From Mycobacterium sp. 3519A (GTDB lineage: Bacteria > Actinomycetota > Actinomycetes > Mycobacteriales > Mycobacteriaceae): 64,000 nt of DNA. The DNA is taken from NCBI RefSeq assembly GCF_900240945.1, contig NZ_OESG01000012.1, positions 930,001 to 994,000 on the forward strand, read 5' to 3'. Within the stretch, counting starts at the first letter, position 1; every line of letters starts with the position of its first letter. Below, piece after piece: positions 34,506 through 42,279 of this stretch. The position numbers and the translations under genes were made by a program. Under the pieces are notes generated by a model. The model saw only the letters and a list, made by a program, of their open reading frames with translations, ran no database searches and had not been told where the DNA came from.

Positions 34506-36277
34506 TGCGCCACCGCCCACTCGGTGGCCTGAACTGCCGTGTGGGCCGCCCACATTCGCGCGTACTGCCCGCCGCGTTCCAGCAGCGCCTCGTGTCGGCC
34601 CTGTTCAACAACGCGGCCTGCGTCGAGGACGACGATGTTGTCGGCACCGACGATCGAGCCGAGGCGGTGGGCGATGACCAGCACGGTGCGACCCGCGATC
34701 AGCCGTGACAGCGCGGCCTGGATCTGCGCCTCGGACTCAGGATCGGCGAATGCGGTCGCCTCGTCGAGCACCAGGATCGGCGTGTCCGCGAGCAGGGCGC
34801 GGGCGATGCTGACGCGTTGGGCCTCACCGCCAGAGAAATGTGCGTCCTCGCCGACCACCGAGTCGTATCCCCTTGGCAGCGCGGTGATCCGGTCGTGGAT
34901 GTACGCCGCCCTGGCGGCGTCGACGATGTTGTCGTGACTCGCATCAGGCCTGCCAAGTCGGATGTTGTCGGCCACGCTGATGCCGAGCAACTGGACGTCC
35001 TGCAGCACGAAGCCGACGTGGCGGTACAGCACCGCGGGGCCGATGTCGCGCACGTCGACGCCGCCGACGCGGACGGCACCGTCGGTGGTGTCGTAGAACC
35101 GCGGCACCAGCGTGGCCAGTGTCGACTTGCCGCTGCCCGACGGGCCGACCAGAGCGGTGATGGTGCCCGGCGCCAGCGTCAGCGAGACGTCGTGGAGCAC
35201 CGTCCGCTGGCCGTCGTAGGAGAAGCGGACGTGGTCGAAGCGGATCGAATTGTCCTCGGGTACTTGTGGATCCCGGACATTGGCAAGGGTCGGTGTCTGC
35301 AGCAGTCGCTGCAGCCTGCCCGCCGCGGCCTGGGCCTGCTTGGTGATGTGGGTGGAGTATCCGACGGTCAGCACGGCCGCCGGGATGGTCACCGCCACCA
35401 GCGTCGAGCCGAGCATGTCGATGGGCGCCACCCATCCGCTGCGCACGAACCAATACCCGCCCGCGAGATTGACCAACAGCAGTAGCGGCGTCTCGATGAA
35501 GAGCGCCGTCACCGCCTTCACTCGGACCAACGGACCCATCCAGCCGGCAAAGCTGTCGTTGAATTCGTCGGCCGCATCAGCGAACCGCTTGTGCGCCTTG
35601 CCCGCTTCGCCGAACGTCTTCACCACGGAGACACCCGCGATGAACTCGACGATGGTGGCGCTGATCCGTTCGACGCCGCGGTCCAACCGGGCCATCTGGA
35701 TCCTGGCGTCGCGACCAAGCCACATGTACACCGCGAGATAGACGGGAATGGTGGCGAGCGCGAGCAGCCCGAGCCGCCAGTTCAGGTAGCAGCAGTAGAT
35801 TAGCCCGAACATCGGGGTGGTCAGCGCACCGGCCTTCTCCACCGCGGAATGCGCCACCAGGTAATGCAATTCGCCGACGTCGTGCTGGACGGCCTTGCGC
35901 ACCTCACCCGACGAGGTGGTGCTGAACCAGCCAAGCGGAAGCCTGCCAAGCGTGGCCACGATGCGGCGGCGCAGCGACCGCTGGAGGTCGACGTCGGCGA
36001 AGTGGGTGATGGTCAACGCCGCTCCACTTGCCAACGTGCGCACCAACAGTGCGCCGATCACCACGGCGACGATCGCCCACACCCGCACCGGATCCACCGA
36101 CCCGTCGGCGAGCAACGCGCGGCCGAGTTCGACGATGCCGACGAACGGCACGACCGTGGCGGCGGATGCGATCAGTTGGATCCGCTGCGCGCGGCCCATC
36201 GAACGGCGCGCCGGGGCGAGCAACTGCTGCAGGGCCAGCGCGTCGAATCTGTTGCGCGGTTGTTGCACGGCCGTCAT
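34502..36277 (-). CDS. ABC transporter IrtA/YbtP-like subunit lacking the siderophore-interaction domain
   Basis: A 591-residue half-transporter: membrane domain (about residues 30-320) containing LPLGWFSTTSSGEVRKAV and LHYLVAHSAVEKAGA, then an ATPase domain with Walker [11 protein letters not shown], signature FSGGEAQRVS and Walker B ILVLDEATAFADPESE. The last motif is like that of M. tuberculosis IrtA. IrtA there has about 859 residues because of an N-terminal FAD-binding siderophore-interaction domain; here that domain is absent, and the ATG is only 23 bp from an iron box. It could be a YbtP-type paralogue, with a full IrtA elsewhere in the genome, or a reduced IrtA. It forms a heterodimer with the next gene by inference. 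Confidence 0.85.
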
Positions 36278-36300
36278 CCACCCTTCAGCGCCGACATAGG

Positions 36301-36319
36301 TAAGGTTTGCCTAACCCTA
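36301..36319. promoter_or_regulatory. IdeR-type iron box upstream of irtA-like/irtB-like/mbtI operon
   Basis: The 19-mer TAAGGTTTGCCTAACCCTA matches the IdeR consensus at 15 of 19 positions and lies 23 bp upstream of the irtA-like ATG. It should place the transporter pair and mbtI under iron repression. It is 137 bp from the divergent small gene at 36457, which could share it. Confidence 0.82.
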
Positions 36320-36456
36320 GTGGGCGGACGCCGGAATGTGGGGCCTACCGCAGCCGCCCGCCTATCCGAAGTCAGGTAGTCGACTACGCGTGTCCCCCGC
36401 GACCTGCGGCCGTAGCGTTCGATCAACACCAACGGCGCAGGTAGGAGGAACCGAGG

Positions 36457-36723
36457 ATGGTCAACGCAGCCCTCGACTCGGCCGGCGACGAGGCCATCGT
36501 CGACATCGTCAAGGACGCGATCAACAGCGGCAAGAGCACGACGCTGTATCTGACCTCGGCACAGTCCATCGCCGTGCGGTCATGGCTGTTGACCCCGGAG
36601 GCCGATTCCGTGGTCAAAAGACTCCGCCGCCACAGCGGTTTGGCCATGCTCGCCGGGCGTAACGTCAGCAGGCTGCGGTCCGCTGCCCTCTGGTGCGCCG
36701 AGTCGCCTACTGCAGCGTCTTGA
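36457..36723 (+). CDS. Small hypothetical protein (88 aa)
   Basis: An 88-residue protein of unknown function, supported mainly by the strong AGGAGG about eight bases before the ATG and by GC-rich third positions. It has no signal peptide or membrane segment. The sequence has a polar N-terminal helix (DEAIVDIVKDAINSGKS), a possible strand TTLYLTSAQSIAV, and a basic stretch SVVKRLRRHSGLAM. It is divergent from the irtA-like gene across the iron box and overlaps the convergent anti-sigma gene by 17 bp. No family recognised. Confidence 0.62.
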   Translation: MVNAALDSAGDEAIVDIVKDAINSGKSTTLYLTSAQSIAVRSWLLTPEADSVVKRLRRHSGLAMLAGRNVSRLRSAALWCAESPTAAS

Positions 36724-37411
36724 TCGCCAATGGCTCGTCGGTGCCCGACACCCGAATGTCGACGGTCTTGATCTTCGACGTCGGGATGCTCGTCGCGGCC
36801 GACAAGCCGGTCGCTTCGTCGCCTGCAGGCTTCCATGAACCCACCGAGTGCTGCGCGCCGTCGTTCGTCGTCACGACGATGTCGTAGCTGCCGACGTTGC
36901 GCGACCAGTCCTTGGTGTACTGGCACGCCCAGTTCAGTTCGGTGCCCCACTTCTTCTCGGTGACAGCGAGTTCGGCGGTGAGTCCACCGCGCGGCGTCGG
37001 CTGCATAGCCTGCATCGCCACCGTCTGAGGCGGCGCGGAGTCCGGGAAGACCGTTGCGCCGACGATTGCGCCGGCGATCAACAACGCGGCCGCGGAGCCG
37101 ACTGCCGCCGCCAGCCAGGTTCGCCGCGTGCGTTGCTGCCGCTTGGCGGCCGCCTGGGCGAGCGAGGCGATGTTGTCGGGACGCTGCTCCGCAGGCGGTG
37201 CCCCGGCAAGGTCGGTCAGCGCGACGGCTTCGTCACGGCTGAGCGCGTTGAGAATGCCTGGCATGCCCGCGAACTCGGTCAGTTCGGCGGCCCGCGCCGG
37301 GTTGGCGGCCAGATAGCCTTCGTAGGTCCGCCGGTCCTCCAGGCTCAGAGCGCCAAGCACATACGCGGCGTCCCATTCGGCAAGGTCGTCGTCGGATGCG
37401 AAATTAGTCAC
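36707..37411 (-). CDS. Anti-sigma factor, RslA-like, without zinc-binding motif
   Basis: A 234-residue single-span membrane protein. The cytoplasmic part begins LAEWDAAYVLGALSLEDRRTYEGYLAANP and continues MPGILNALSRDEAVAL, closely resembling RslA of M. tuberculosis. The HxxxCxxC zinc ligands of that family are replaced here (ANPARAAEL where RslA has GCPECRGAV). A membrane segment WLAAAVGSAAALLIAGAIVGATVF lies near residues 115-135, followed by an extracytoplasmic domain with one Cys (NWACQYTKDW) and a C-terminus DIRVSGTDEPLAIKTL. The GTG start overlaps the sigma gene stop as GTGA. It probably holds the cognate ECF sigma factor inactive; the release signal cannot be zinc-thiol oxidation of the usual motif. 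Confidence 0.82.
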   Translation of the reverse strand: MTNFASDDDLAEWDAAYVLGALSLEDRRTYEGYLAANPARAAELTEFAGMPGILNALSRDEAVALTDLAGAPPAEQRPDNIASLAQAAAKRQQRTRRTWLAAAVGSAAALLIAGAIVGATVFPDSAPPQTVAMQAMQPTPRGGLTAELAVTEKKWGTELNWACQYTKDWSRNVGSYDIVVTTNDGAQHSVGSWKPAGDEATGLSAATSIPTSKIKTVDIRVSGTDEPLAIKTLQ

Positions 37412-37923
37412 CGCACAACCCCCCTTTCCTGCAACGCGATTCGCAACGCGCGAAGCGCGTAATGAAGCCGGGACTTGACTGTTCCCTCCGGAATACCCTC
37501 TTGGCGCGCGATGTCTGCCACTGTCTGGCCGAGATAGTAGGCGCGCACGATCGCGCTGCGATGCTCCGGAGACAACGACAGCAGCGCGTCGGAGAGGATC
37601 CACTTGTCGAAAGCCGGACCGATCACGTCCGGCGTTGGCTGCTCGGGCAGGAACTCGCTCTGCAGTTCGCGGGTGTAGCGCGCGCTGCGCCGGTCGTCGA
37701 TGACCAGATTGCGGGCCACGGTGTACAGCCACTTGCGCACGTTCTCGGGTGGCTGCTGCAGGATTTCAGGCTTGCGCCAGAGTCGCAGCAGCGACTCCTG
37801 CACCACATCCTCGGCGAACGGCATGTCTCCTCTGGTCAATCTCAATACGTAGCGCAGCAGCGGTTGGCCGTGCTCGTCGTGCACGGCCCGCAGCAGCGCG
37901 GCCTGCTCGGAATCGTCAGTCAT
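37408..37923 (-). CDS. ECF RNA polymerase sigma factor, SigL-like
   Basis: A 171-residue extracytoplasmic-function sigma factor. Region 2 runs through LLRYVLRLTRGDMPFAEDVVQESLLRLWRKPE and KWLYTVARNLVIDDRRSARYTRE (described by pattern). Region 4 ends with the helix-turn-helix TVADIARQEGIPEGTVKSRLHYALRALR. The wording around VVQESLLR, NLVIDDRRSAR and IPEGTVKSRLHYA is closest to M. tuberculosis SigL among sigma factors I remember. It is directly coupled to the RslA-like anti-sigma gene. A TGAAC-N18-CGTTGT element lies upstream, compatible with autoregulation. Confidence 0.88.
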   Translation of the reverse strand: MTDDSEQAALLRAVHDEHGQPLLRYVLRLTRGDMPFAEDVVQESLLRLWRKPEILQQPPENVRKWLYTVARNLVIDDRRSARYTRELQSEFLPEQPTPDVIGPAFDKWILSDALLSLSPEHRSAIVRAYYLGQTVADIARQEGIPEGTVKSRLHYALRALRIALQERGVVR

Positions 37924-37971
37924 GCTTCATGCCCCGCGCATCCCTTGCTCTCGGTCAGCCTTTCGTTGAGC

Positions 37972-38000
37972 ACAACGATGCAACGCGTCCGAATCGTTCA
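37972..38000 (-). promoter_or_regulatory. Candidate ECF-type autoregulated promoter of the sigma gene
   Basis: On the minus strand, TGAAC (38000-37996) and CGTTGT (37977-37972) are separated by 18 bases, 49 bp before the sigma-factor ATG. This resembles the GAAC / CGT pattern of SigL-family promoters. The spacing is slightly long and no transcription start is known. Confidence 0.4.
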
Positions 38001-38071
38001 AAGCGATTTGGAAGATTCCACAAGTTCACAAAAAAGTGTCAGATCGAGGTGGGTTCGCGGCACATACAGAC

Positions 38072-38329
38072 ATGAGTTCCCTGATGACACGGCGACGGAC
38101 CGCCCGGATCGCGCGGACCTATGTGATCAGCGATCGCCTGCACGCCGAACGCACCGCTGAAGTGTCCTGCGAGGAGATCGCAGACACCGTGTCCGCATGG
38201 TTGGCGGAGTTGGGCACATCCAGCCCCATGGTCGACGACCTTGCACGCGCCGTGGATGCGGGCGATTGGCCCGCCGCCCACTCCATCGGTGACTTCCTGT
38301 CCGTCGAGGTGACCGCGATCGCCTGCTAG
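38072..38329 (+). CDS. Small hypothetical protein (85 aa)
   Basis: An 85-residue protein without a recognised family. It starts with a very basic segment (SSLMTRRRTARIARTYVISD), followed by an acidic helical region (EEIADTVSAWLAELG, LARAVDAGDW) and ends EVTAIAC. There is no membrane segment. ATG at 38072 is chosen; alternatives are ATG at 38036 and 38084, and no strong Shine-Dalgarno sequence decides. The end overlaps the hemW stop by four bases tail to tail, a common mycobacterial arrangement that supports it being real. Confidence 0.58.
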   Translation: MSSLMTRRRTARIARTYVISDRLHAERTAEVSCEEIADTVSAWLAELGTSSPMVDDLARAVDAGDWPAAHSIGDFLSVEVTAIAC

Positions 38330-39498
38330 CTCAGCAGGGTGCGCACGACGGCGTCGGCCAGCAACCGGCCGCGGTCGGTGAGCACCAGCCGATCCCCCCG
38401 CAACCCGACCAGACCGTCGGATACCGCGGTCTCGGCGCGCGCCCGTTCGTCGTCGTCCAACACCGCCATCGGCAACCCGTCGCGCAGCCGCAGCCGCAGC
38501 ATCACGTCCTCGATGTGCCGTGTGCCCGCGTCTAGCTGTTCGAAATCGGCCACCGGCAGCACGCCGTCGGTCAAGGCTTGGGCATATGCGTTGGGGTGCT
38601 TGACATTCCACCATCGGGTGGCGTCGACGTAGCCGTGCGCGCCAGGGCCTGCGCCCCACCACTCGCCGCCGTTCCAGTAGCCGATGTTGTGCCTGCACTC
38701 CCCGCCGGGTCTGCTCCAATTGGATACCTCGTACCAATCCAAGCCCGCGGCCGACAGCCGCGCGTCGAGCAGTTCGTAGCGCTGCGCCAGCACGTCGTTG
38801 TCGGGGGCAGCGATTTCGCCGCGGCGCACCCGGCGGGCCAGCGCGGTGCCGTCCTCGACCACCAGCGCGTAGCCGGACACATGGTCGACGCCCGCGTCGA
38901 TCGCGGCGTCGACGGAGCGGCGCAGATCGTCGTCGGTCTCCCCCGGTGTGCCGTAGATGAGGTCGAGGTTGACGTGGTCGAAGCCTGCGCCGCGGGCTTC
39001 GCTGGCCGCATCGAGCGCCCGGCCCGGCGAGTGCACCCGGTCGAGCACCTTGAGCACGTGCGGGCTCACCGACTGCATGCCGAGCGACAGCCGGGTGAAC
39101 CCGGCCGTTCGCAGCCGTGCGAAGAAGGCGGGCGAGGTGGACTCCGGGTTCGCCTCCGTCGTCACCTCTGCATCGGCGGCCACCCCGAAGTGCGCGCGGA
39201 TCGCGTCGAGCACCGCCGCCAGCCCGTCGCCGCCCAACATCGACGGGGTGCCGCCGCCGACGAACACGGTGTCGACCTGCGGCGAGCCCAGCCGCGACGC
39301 CGCCAGGCCCAGTTCGGCTCGCAGCGCGTCGAGCCATCCCTGCGGGTTGGCGCCGCCCAGCTCAGTGGGCGTGTAGGTGTTGAAGTCGCAGTAGCCGCAC
39401 CGCGTCGCGCAGAACGGCACATGGATATAGATGCCGAACGGCCGGCCCGGCGTCGACGCCAGGTCGGGCAGCGCTACCGGCGCCGTTCGGACTGTCAT
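38326..39498 (-). CDS. hemW: Radical SAM protein HemW (HemN-like)
   Basis: A 390-residue radical-SAM protein. The cluster motif is PFCATRCGYCDFNTY, i.e. CxxxCxxC followed by Asp-Phe. The fourth cysteine found in true HemN (CxxxCxxCxC) is missing, so it belongs with the HemW group, thought to be heme chaperones rather than oxygen-independent coproporphyrinogen oxidases. Further marks are GGGTPSML, the EANPESTSPAFF segment, GMQSVSPHVLKVLDR and NLDLIYGTPGETDDDL. It is often annotated hemN in mycobacteria and sits next to sirA in this gene order. ATG at 39496-39498. Confidence 0.92.
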   Translation of the reverse strand: MTVRTAPVALPDLASTPGRPFGIYIHVPFCATRCGYCDFNTYTPTELGGANPQGWLDALRAELGLAASRLGSPQVDTVFVGGGTPSMLGGDGLAAVLDAIRAHFGVAADAEVTTEANPESTSPAFFARLRTAGFTRLSLGMQSVSPHVLKVLDRVHSPGRALDAASEARGAGFDHVNLDLIYGTPGETDDDLRRSVDAAIDAGVDHVSGYALVVEDGTALARRVRRGEIAAPDNDVLAQRYELLDARLSAAGLDWYEVSNWSRPGGECRHNIGYWNGGEWWGAGPGAHGYVDATRWWNVKHPNAYAQALTDGVLPVADFEQLDAGTRHIEDVMLRLRLRDGLPMAVLDDDERARAETAVSDGLVGLRGDRLVLTDRGRLLADAVVRTLLS

Positions 39499-39526
39499 AC
39501 AGCCAGTCTCCCAGAGCCCGTCGGGC

Positions 39527-39583
39527 CGAACGTGAACCTGTGTTCGAAGTTTCCGCCGATACGCGTGCGCAAGCTCACGTTCG
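39527..39583. repeat. Inverted repeat upstream of hemW and the sirA leader
   Basis: CGAACGTGA at 39527-39535 and its exact reverse complement TCACGTTCG at 39575-39583 flank 39 bases in the hemW-sirA intergenic region. It lies 28 bp before the hemW start (reading leftwards) and 87 bp before the sirA leader (reading rightwards). It may be an operator or chance; no known consensus was recognised. Confidence 0.3.
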
Positions 39584-39657
39584 CAGGGACGTGGGCCGAC
39601 TTTTACTCATCGCGCGCGCAAAATTCCCCCGGTTAGGGCATATGTCGGTGGCCGTGG

Positions 39658-39663
39658 CAGAAT
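39658..39663 (+). promoter_or_regulatory. -10 element of the sirA leader transcript
   Basis: CAGAAT fits the mycobacterial -10 pattern xAxxxT and ends seven bases before the GTG at 39671. Transcription starting at that G would make the leader frame leaderless, as in the polycysteine leaders known from M. smegmatis and M. tuberculosis. The start site itself is inferred. Confidence 0.55.
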
Positions 39664-39670
39664 TGACCGC

Positions 39671-39766
39671 GTGACCGCCGCCCGCAGCTTCCCCCAGCGC
39701 GTATCGCTGGTGGCACGGCGGCATGTCGACTTCAAGCGCGTTTGTACCTGTTGTTGTCTGCCTTGA
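39671..39766 (+). CDS. Polycysteine leader peptide of the sirA operon (leaderless uORF, 31 aa)
   Basis: A 31-residue reading frame starting GTG at 39671 and ending VCTCCCLP, with four Cys codons (TGT) in the last seven positions. Homology is not to a functional protein; the frame is a sensor. In mycobacteria, leaderless polycysteine uORFs are known to act as cysteine-responsive attenuators: ribosomes stalled on Cys codons when cysteine is scarce change the downstream RNA fold and expose the next gene's ribosome site. The position here (promoter at -10, then the leader, then 109 bases, then sirA) fits that model, and the regulated genes make cysteine's sulfide. Confidence 0.85.
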   Translation: MTAARSFPQRVSLVARRHVDFKRVCTCCCLP

Positions 39767-39849
39767 CGTCGTAGACCCGTCCACCTGTAGTTTCAGCTGG
39801 CTGCCGGATCTGCGCCACCGGACAGCCACCGGTGAATGATGCGCGGTCC

Positions 39850-39866
39850 GGCTCCACGAAGGAGCC
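39850..39866 (+). promoter_or_regulatory. Hairpin sequestering the sirA Shine-Dalgarno sequence
   Basis: GGCTCC (39850-39855), loop ACGAA and GGAGCC (39861-39866) form a perfect six-pair stem. The right arm contains the GGAG of the sirA ribosome site (AAGGAG at 39859-39864, 11 bases before the ATG). In the closed form sirA translation would be blocked; opening would depend on ribosome position on the upstream polycysteine frame. Stem complementarity is read directly; the regulatory role is inferred. Confidence 0.65.
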
Positions 39867-39875
39867 ATACACCTA

Positions 39876-41546
39876 ATGACCACCGCCAAGCCCGTCAAGC
39901 GCCCGCGGGGCGAGGGCCAATGGAAGCTCGGCTATCGGGAGCCGCTCAACCCGAACGAGCAGTTCAAAAAAGATGACGACGCGCTGAACGTGCGCAGCCG
40001 CATCGTCGACATCTACGCCAAGCAGGGCTACGACAGCATCGACAAGCAGGACCTGCGTGGCCGGATGCGCTGGATGGGCCTGTACACCCAGCGCGAGCAG
40101 GGCTACGACGGCACCTGGACCGGCGACGAGAACGCCGATCTGCTCGAGGCCAAGTACTTCATGATGCGGGTGCGATGCGACGGTGGCGCGCTGTCAGCGG
40201 CCGCGCTGCGCACCATCGGCGAGATCTCCACCGAGTTCGCCCGCGACACCGCCGACATCAGCGACCGCGAGAACGTGCAGTACCACTGGATCCGGATCGA
40301 GGACGTGCCCCAGATCTGGGAGCGGCTGGCCGCGGTGGGCCTGCAGACCACCGAAGCCTGCGGCGACTGCCCCCGCGTCGTCCTCGGCGGGCCGTTGTCC
40401 GGCGAATCGCTCGACGAGGTGCTCGACCCGTCGTGGGCGGTCGATGAGATCGTCCGCCGCTACGTCGGCAACCCGTCGTTCTCGAACCTGCCGCGTAAGT
40501 ACAAGACCGCGATCTCCGGATTGCAGGACGTGGCGCACGAGGTCAACGACATCTCGTTCATCGGCGTCAACCACCCCGAGCATGGTCCCGGCCTGGACAT
40601 CTGGGTCGGCGGCGGGCTGTCGACCAACCCGATGCTGGCCCAGCGCCTCGGGGCGTGGGTTCCGCTCGAAGAGGTGCCCGACGTCTGGGAGGCGGTCACC
40701 TCGGTGTTCCGCGACTACGGCTATCGGCGGCTGCGCAGCAAGGCCCGGCTGAAGTTCCTGATCAAGGACTGGGGTGTCGAAAGATTCCGCCAGGTCGTCG
40801 AGGACGAGTACCTGGGCCGCAAGCTGATCGACGGGCCCGCGCCGGAGCCGGTCAAGCATCCCATCGACCACGTCGGTGTGCAGAAGCTGAAGAACGGAAA
40901 GAACGCTGTCGGCGTTGCGCCGATCGCGGGCCGGGTGTCGGGCACCATCCTGCAGAAGGTCGCGGACCTGGTCGAGGCGGCGGGATCGGATCGGGTGCGG
41001 CTGACGCCGTACCAGAAGCTAGTCATCCTCGATGTGCCCGACGACAAACTCGACGCGCTGGTGGCCGGCCTTGACGCGCTGGGCCTGCCGTCGAATCCGT
41101 CGGGGTGGCGCAAGAATCTGATGGCCTGCACCGGCATCGAGTACTGCAAGCTGTCGTTCGCCGAGACACGCGGTCGGGCGCAGGTGCTGGTGCCGGAGCT
41201 GGAGAAGCGGCTCGAGGACATCAACGCCCAACTCGACGTGCCGATCACGGTCAACATCAACGGCTGCCCCAACTCGTGTGCCCGCATCCAGGTCGCCGAC
41301 ATCGGGTTCAAGGGCCAGATGGTCGACGACGGCAACGGCAACTCGGTCGAAGGTTTCCAGGTGCACCTTGGCGGCAGCCTCGGCCTGGACAGCGGGTTCG
41401 GCCGCAAGCTGCGCCAGCACAAGGTGCTGTCCAGCGAACTGGGCGACTACATCGACAGGGTGGTCCGCAACTTCGTGAAACAACGCGAGCAGGGCGAGCG
41501 TTTCGCTACGTGGGCGGTACGAGCAGACGAGGCGGATTTGCGATGA
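39876..41546 (+). CDS. sirA: Ferredoxin-dependent assimilatory sulfite reductase SirA (NirA)
   Basis: Cytoplasmic siroheme/4Fe-4S enzyme that reduces sulfite to sulfide with six electrons from ferredoxin. The 556-residue protein shows the cluster-siroheme cysteines: ACTGIEYCKLSF (near 415-425) and NGCPNSCARIQV (near 465). The tyrosine of TQREQGYDGTW and the cysteine of EACGDCPR correspond to the region of the Cys-Tyr crosslink known in the M. tuberculosis enzyme. It is followed within 28 bp by cysH and then a siroheme-type chelatase, forming the sulfate-reduction operon. Expression is probably controlled by the polycysteine leader upstream. Confidence 0.95.
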   Translation: MTTAKPVKRPRGEGQWKLGYREPLNPNEQFKKDDDALNVRSRIVDIYAKQGYDSIDKQDLRGRMRWMGLYTQREQGYDGTWTGDENADLLEAKYFMMRVRCDGGALSAAALRTIGEISTEFARDTADISDRENVQYHWIRIEDVPQIWERLAAVGLQTTEACGDCPRVVLGGPLSGESLDEVLDPSWAVDEIVRRYVGNPSFSNLPRKYKTAISGLQDVAHEVNDISFIGVNHPEHGPGLDIWVGGGLSTNPMLAQRLGAWVPLEEVPDVWEAVTSVFRDYGYRRLRSKARLKFLIKDWGVERFRQVVEDEYLGRKLIDGPAPEPVKHPIDHVGVQKLKNGKNAVGVAPIAGRVSGTILQKVADLVEAAGSDRVRLTPYQKLVILDVPDDKLDALVAGLDALGLPSNPSGWRKNLMACTGIEYCKLSFAETRGRAQVLVPELEKRLEDINAQLDVPITVNINGCPNSCARIQVADIGFKGQMVDDGNGNSVEGFQVHLGGSLGLDSGFGRKLRQHKVLSSELGDYIDRVVRNFVKQREQGERFATWAVRADEADLR

Positions 41547-41578
41547 GCGCTTGCACGAAGAGCGAGGAGCACCGATGA
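41543..41578 (+). CDS. Possible 11-aa coupling mini-ORF between sirA and cysH
   Basis: ATG at 41543 overlaps the sirA stop as ATGA, and the frame reads MSACTKSEEHR before a TGA that overlaps the cysH ATG by two bases. Its body contains the GAGGAG used as the cysH ribosome site. It could pass ribosomes from sirA to cysH; it also contains one Cys codon. It may be chance in a short spacer, and no protein function is expected. Confidence 0.3.
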   Translation: MSACTKSEEHR

Positions 41579-42279
41579 CTGAACTGATGACCGACACAGA
41601 CCTGCAGGCTTTGGCGGAGCGCGGCGCCGCGGAGTTGGCCGGCGCAAGTGCGCTGGATCTGCTGCGCTGGACCGACGAGCACTTCGGCGGCGACTACGTG
41701 GTGGCGTCCAACATGCAGGACGCGGTGCTGGTCGACCTGGCTGCCAAGGTGCGCCCGGGCGTGGACGTGCTGTTCCTGGACACCGGGTATCACTTCGTCG
41801 AGACCATCGGCACGCGGGACGCGGTCGAGGCGGTGTACGACATCAACATCGTCAACGTCACGCCGGAGAACAGCGTCGAGAAGCAGGACGAATTGTTCGG
41901 CAAGAACTTGTTCGCCCGCGAGCCCAACGAATGCTGCCGGATGCGCAAGGTCGAGCCGCTGTCCAAGGCGCTGCGCGGATACTCCGCATGGGTGACCGGC
42001 ATTCGTCGTGTCGAGGCGCCGACGCGGGCCAACGCGCCATTGATCAGCTGGGACAAGGCTTTTGGGTTGGTGAAGATCAACCCGATCGCGGCGTGGACCG
42101 ACGAGGAGATGCAGGCGTACATCGACGCGAACGATGTACTGGTCAATCCGCTTGTCTTCGAGGGCTATCCGTCGATCGGCTGCGCTCCGTGCACCGCGAA
42201 GCCCGTCGAGGGCGCCGATCCGCGCAGCGGCCGGTGGGCCGGTACGTCGAAGACGGAATGCGGTCTGCACGCGTCGTGA
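41575..42279 (+). CDS. cysH: Adenylyl-sulfate (APS) reductase CysH
   Basis: Reduces adenosine 5'-phosphosulfate to sulfite with thioredoxin as electron donor. The 234-residue enzyme carries the 4Fe-4S cysteine pairs NECCRMRKV and IGCAPCTAK, which mark the APS-using bacterial type as opposed to the PAPS type, and the catalytic C-terminal cysteine in KTECGLH. ATG at 41575 follows GAGGAG seven bases upstream. It lies between sirA and the chelatase in the same operon; its product feeds SirA directly. Confidence 0.95.
   Translation: MTELMTDTDLQALAERGAAELAGASALDLLRWTDEHFGGDYVVASNMQDAVLVDLAAKVRPGVDVLFLDTGYHFVETIGTRDAVEAVYDINIVNVTPENSVEKQDELFGKNLFAREPNECCRMRKVEPLSKALRGYSAWVTGIRRVEAPTRANAPLISWDKAFGLVKINPIAAWTDEEMQAYIDANDVLVNPLVFEGYPSIGCAPCTAKPVEGADPRSGRWAGTSKTECGLHAS

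Noticed and set aside
39575..39898. A 107-codon minus-strand frame across the hemW-sirA gap
   Set aside because: It overlaps the polycysteine leader antisense, has no ribosome site and no recognisable protein features.
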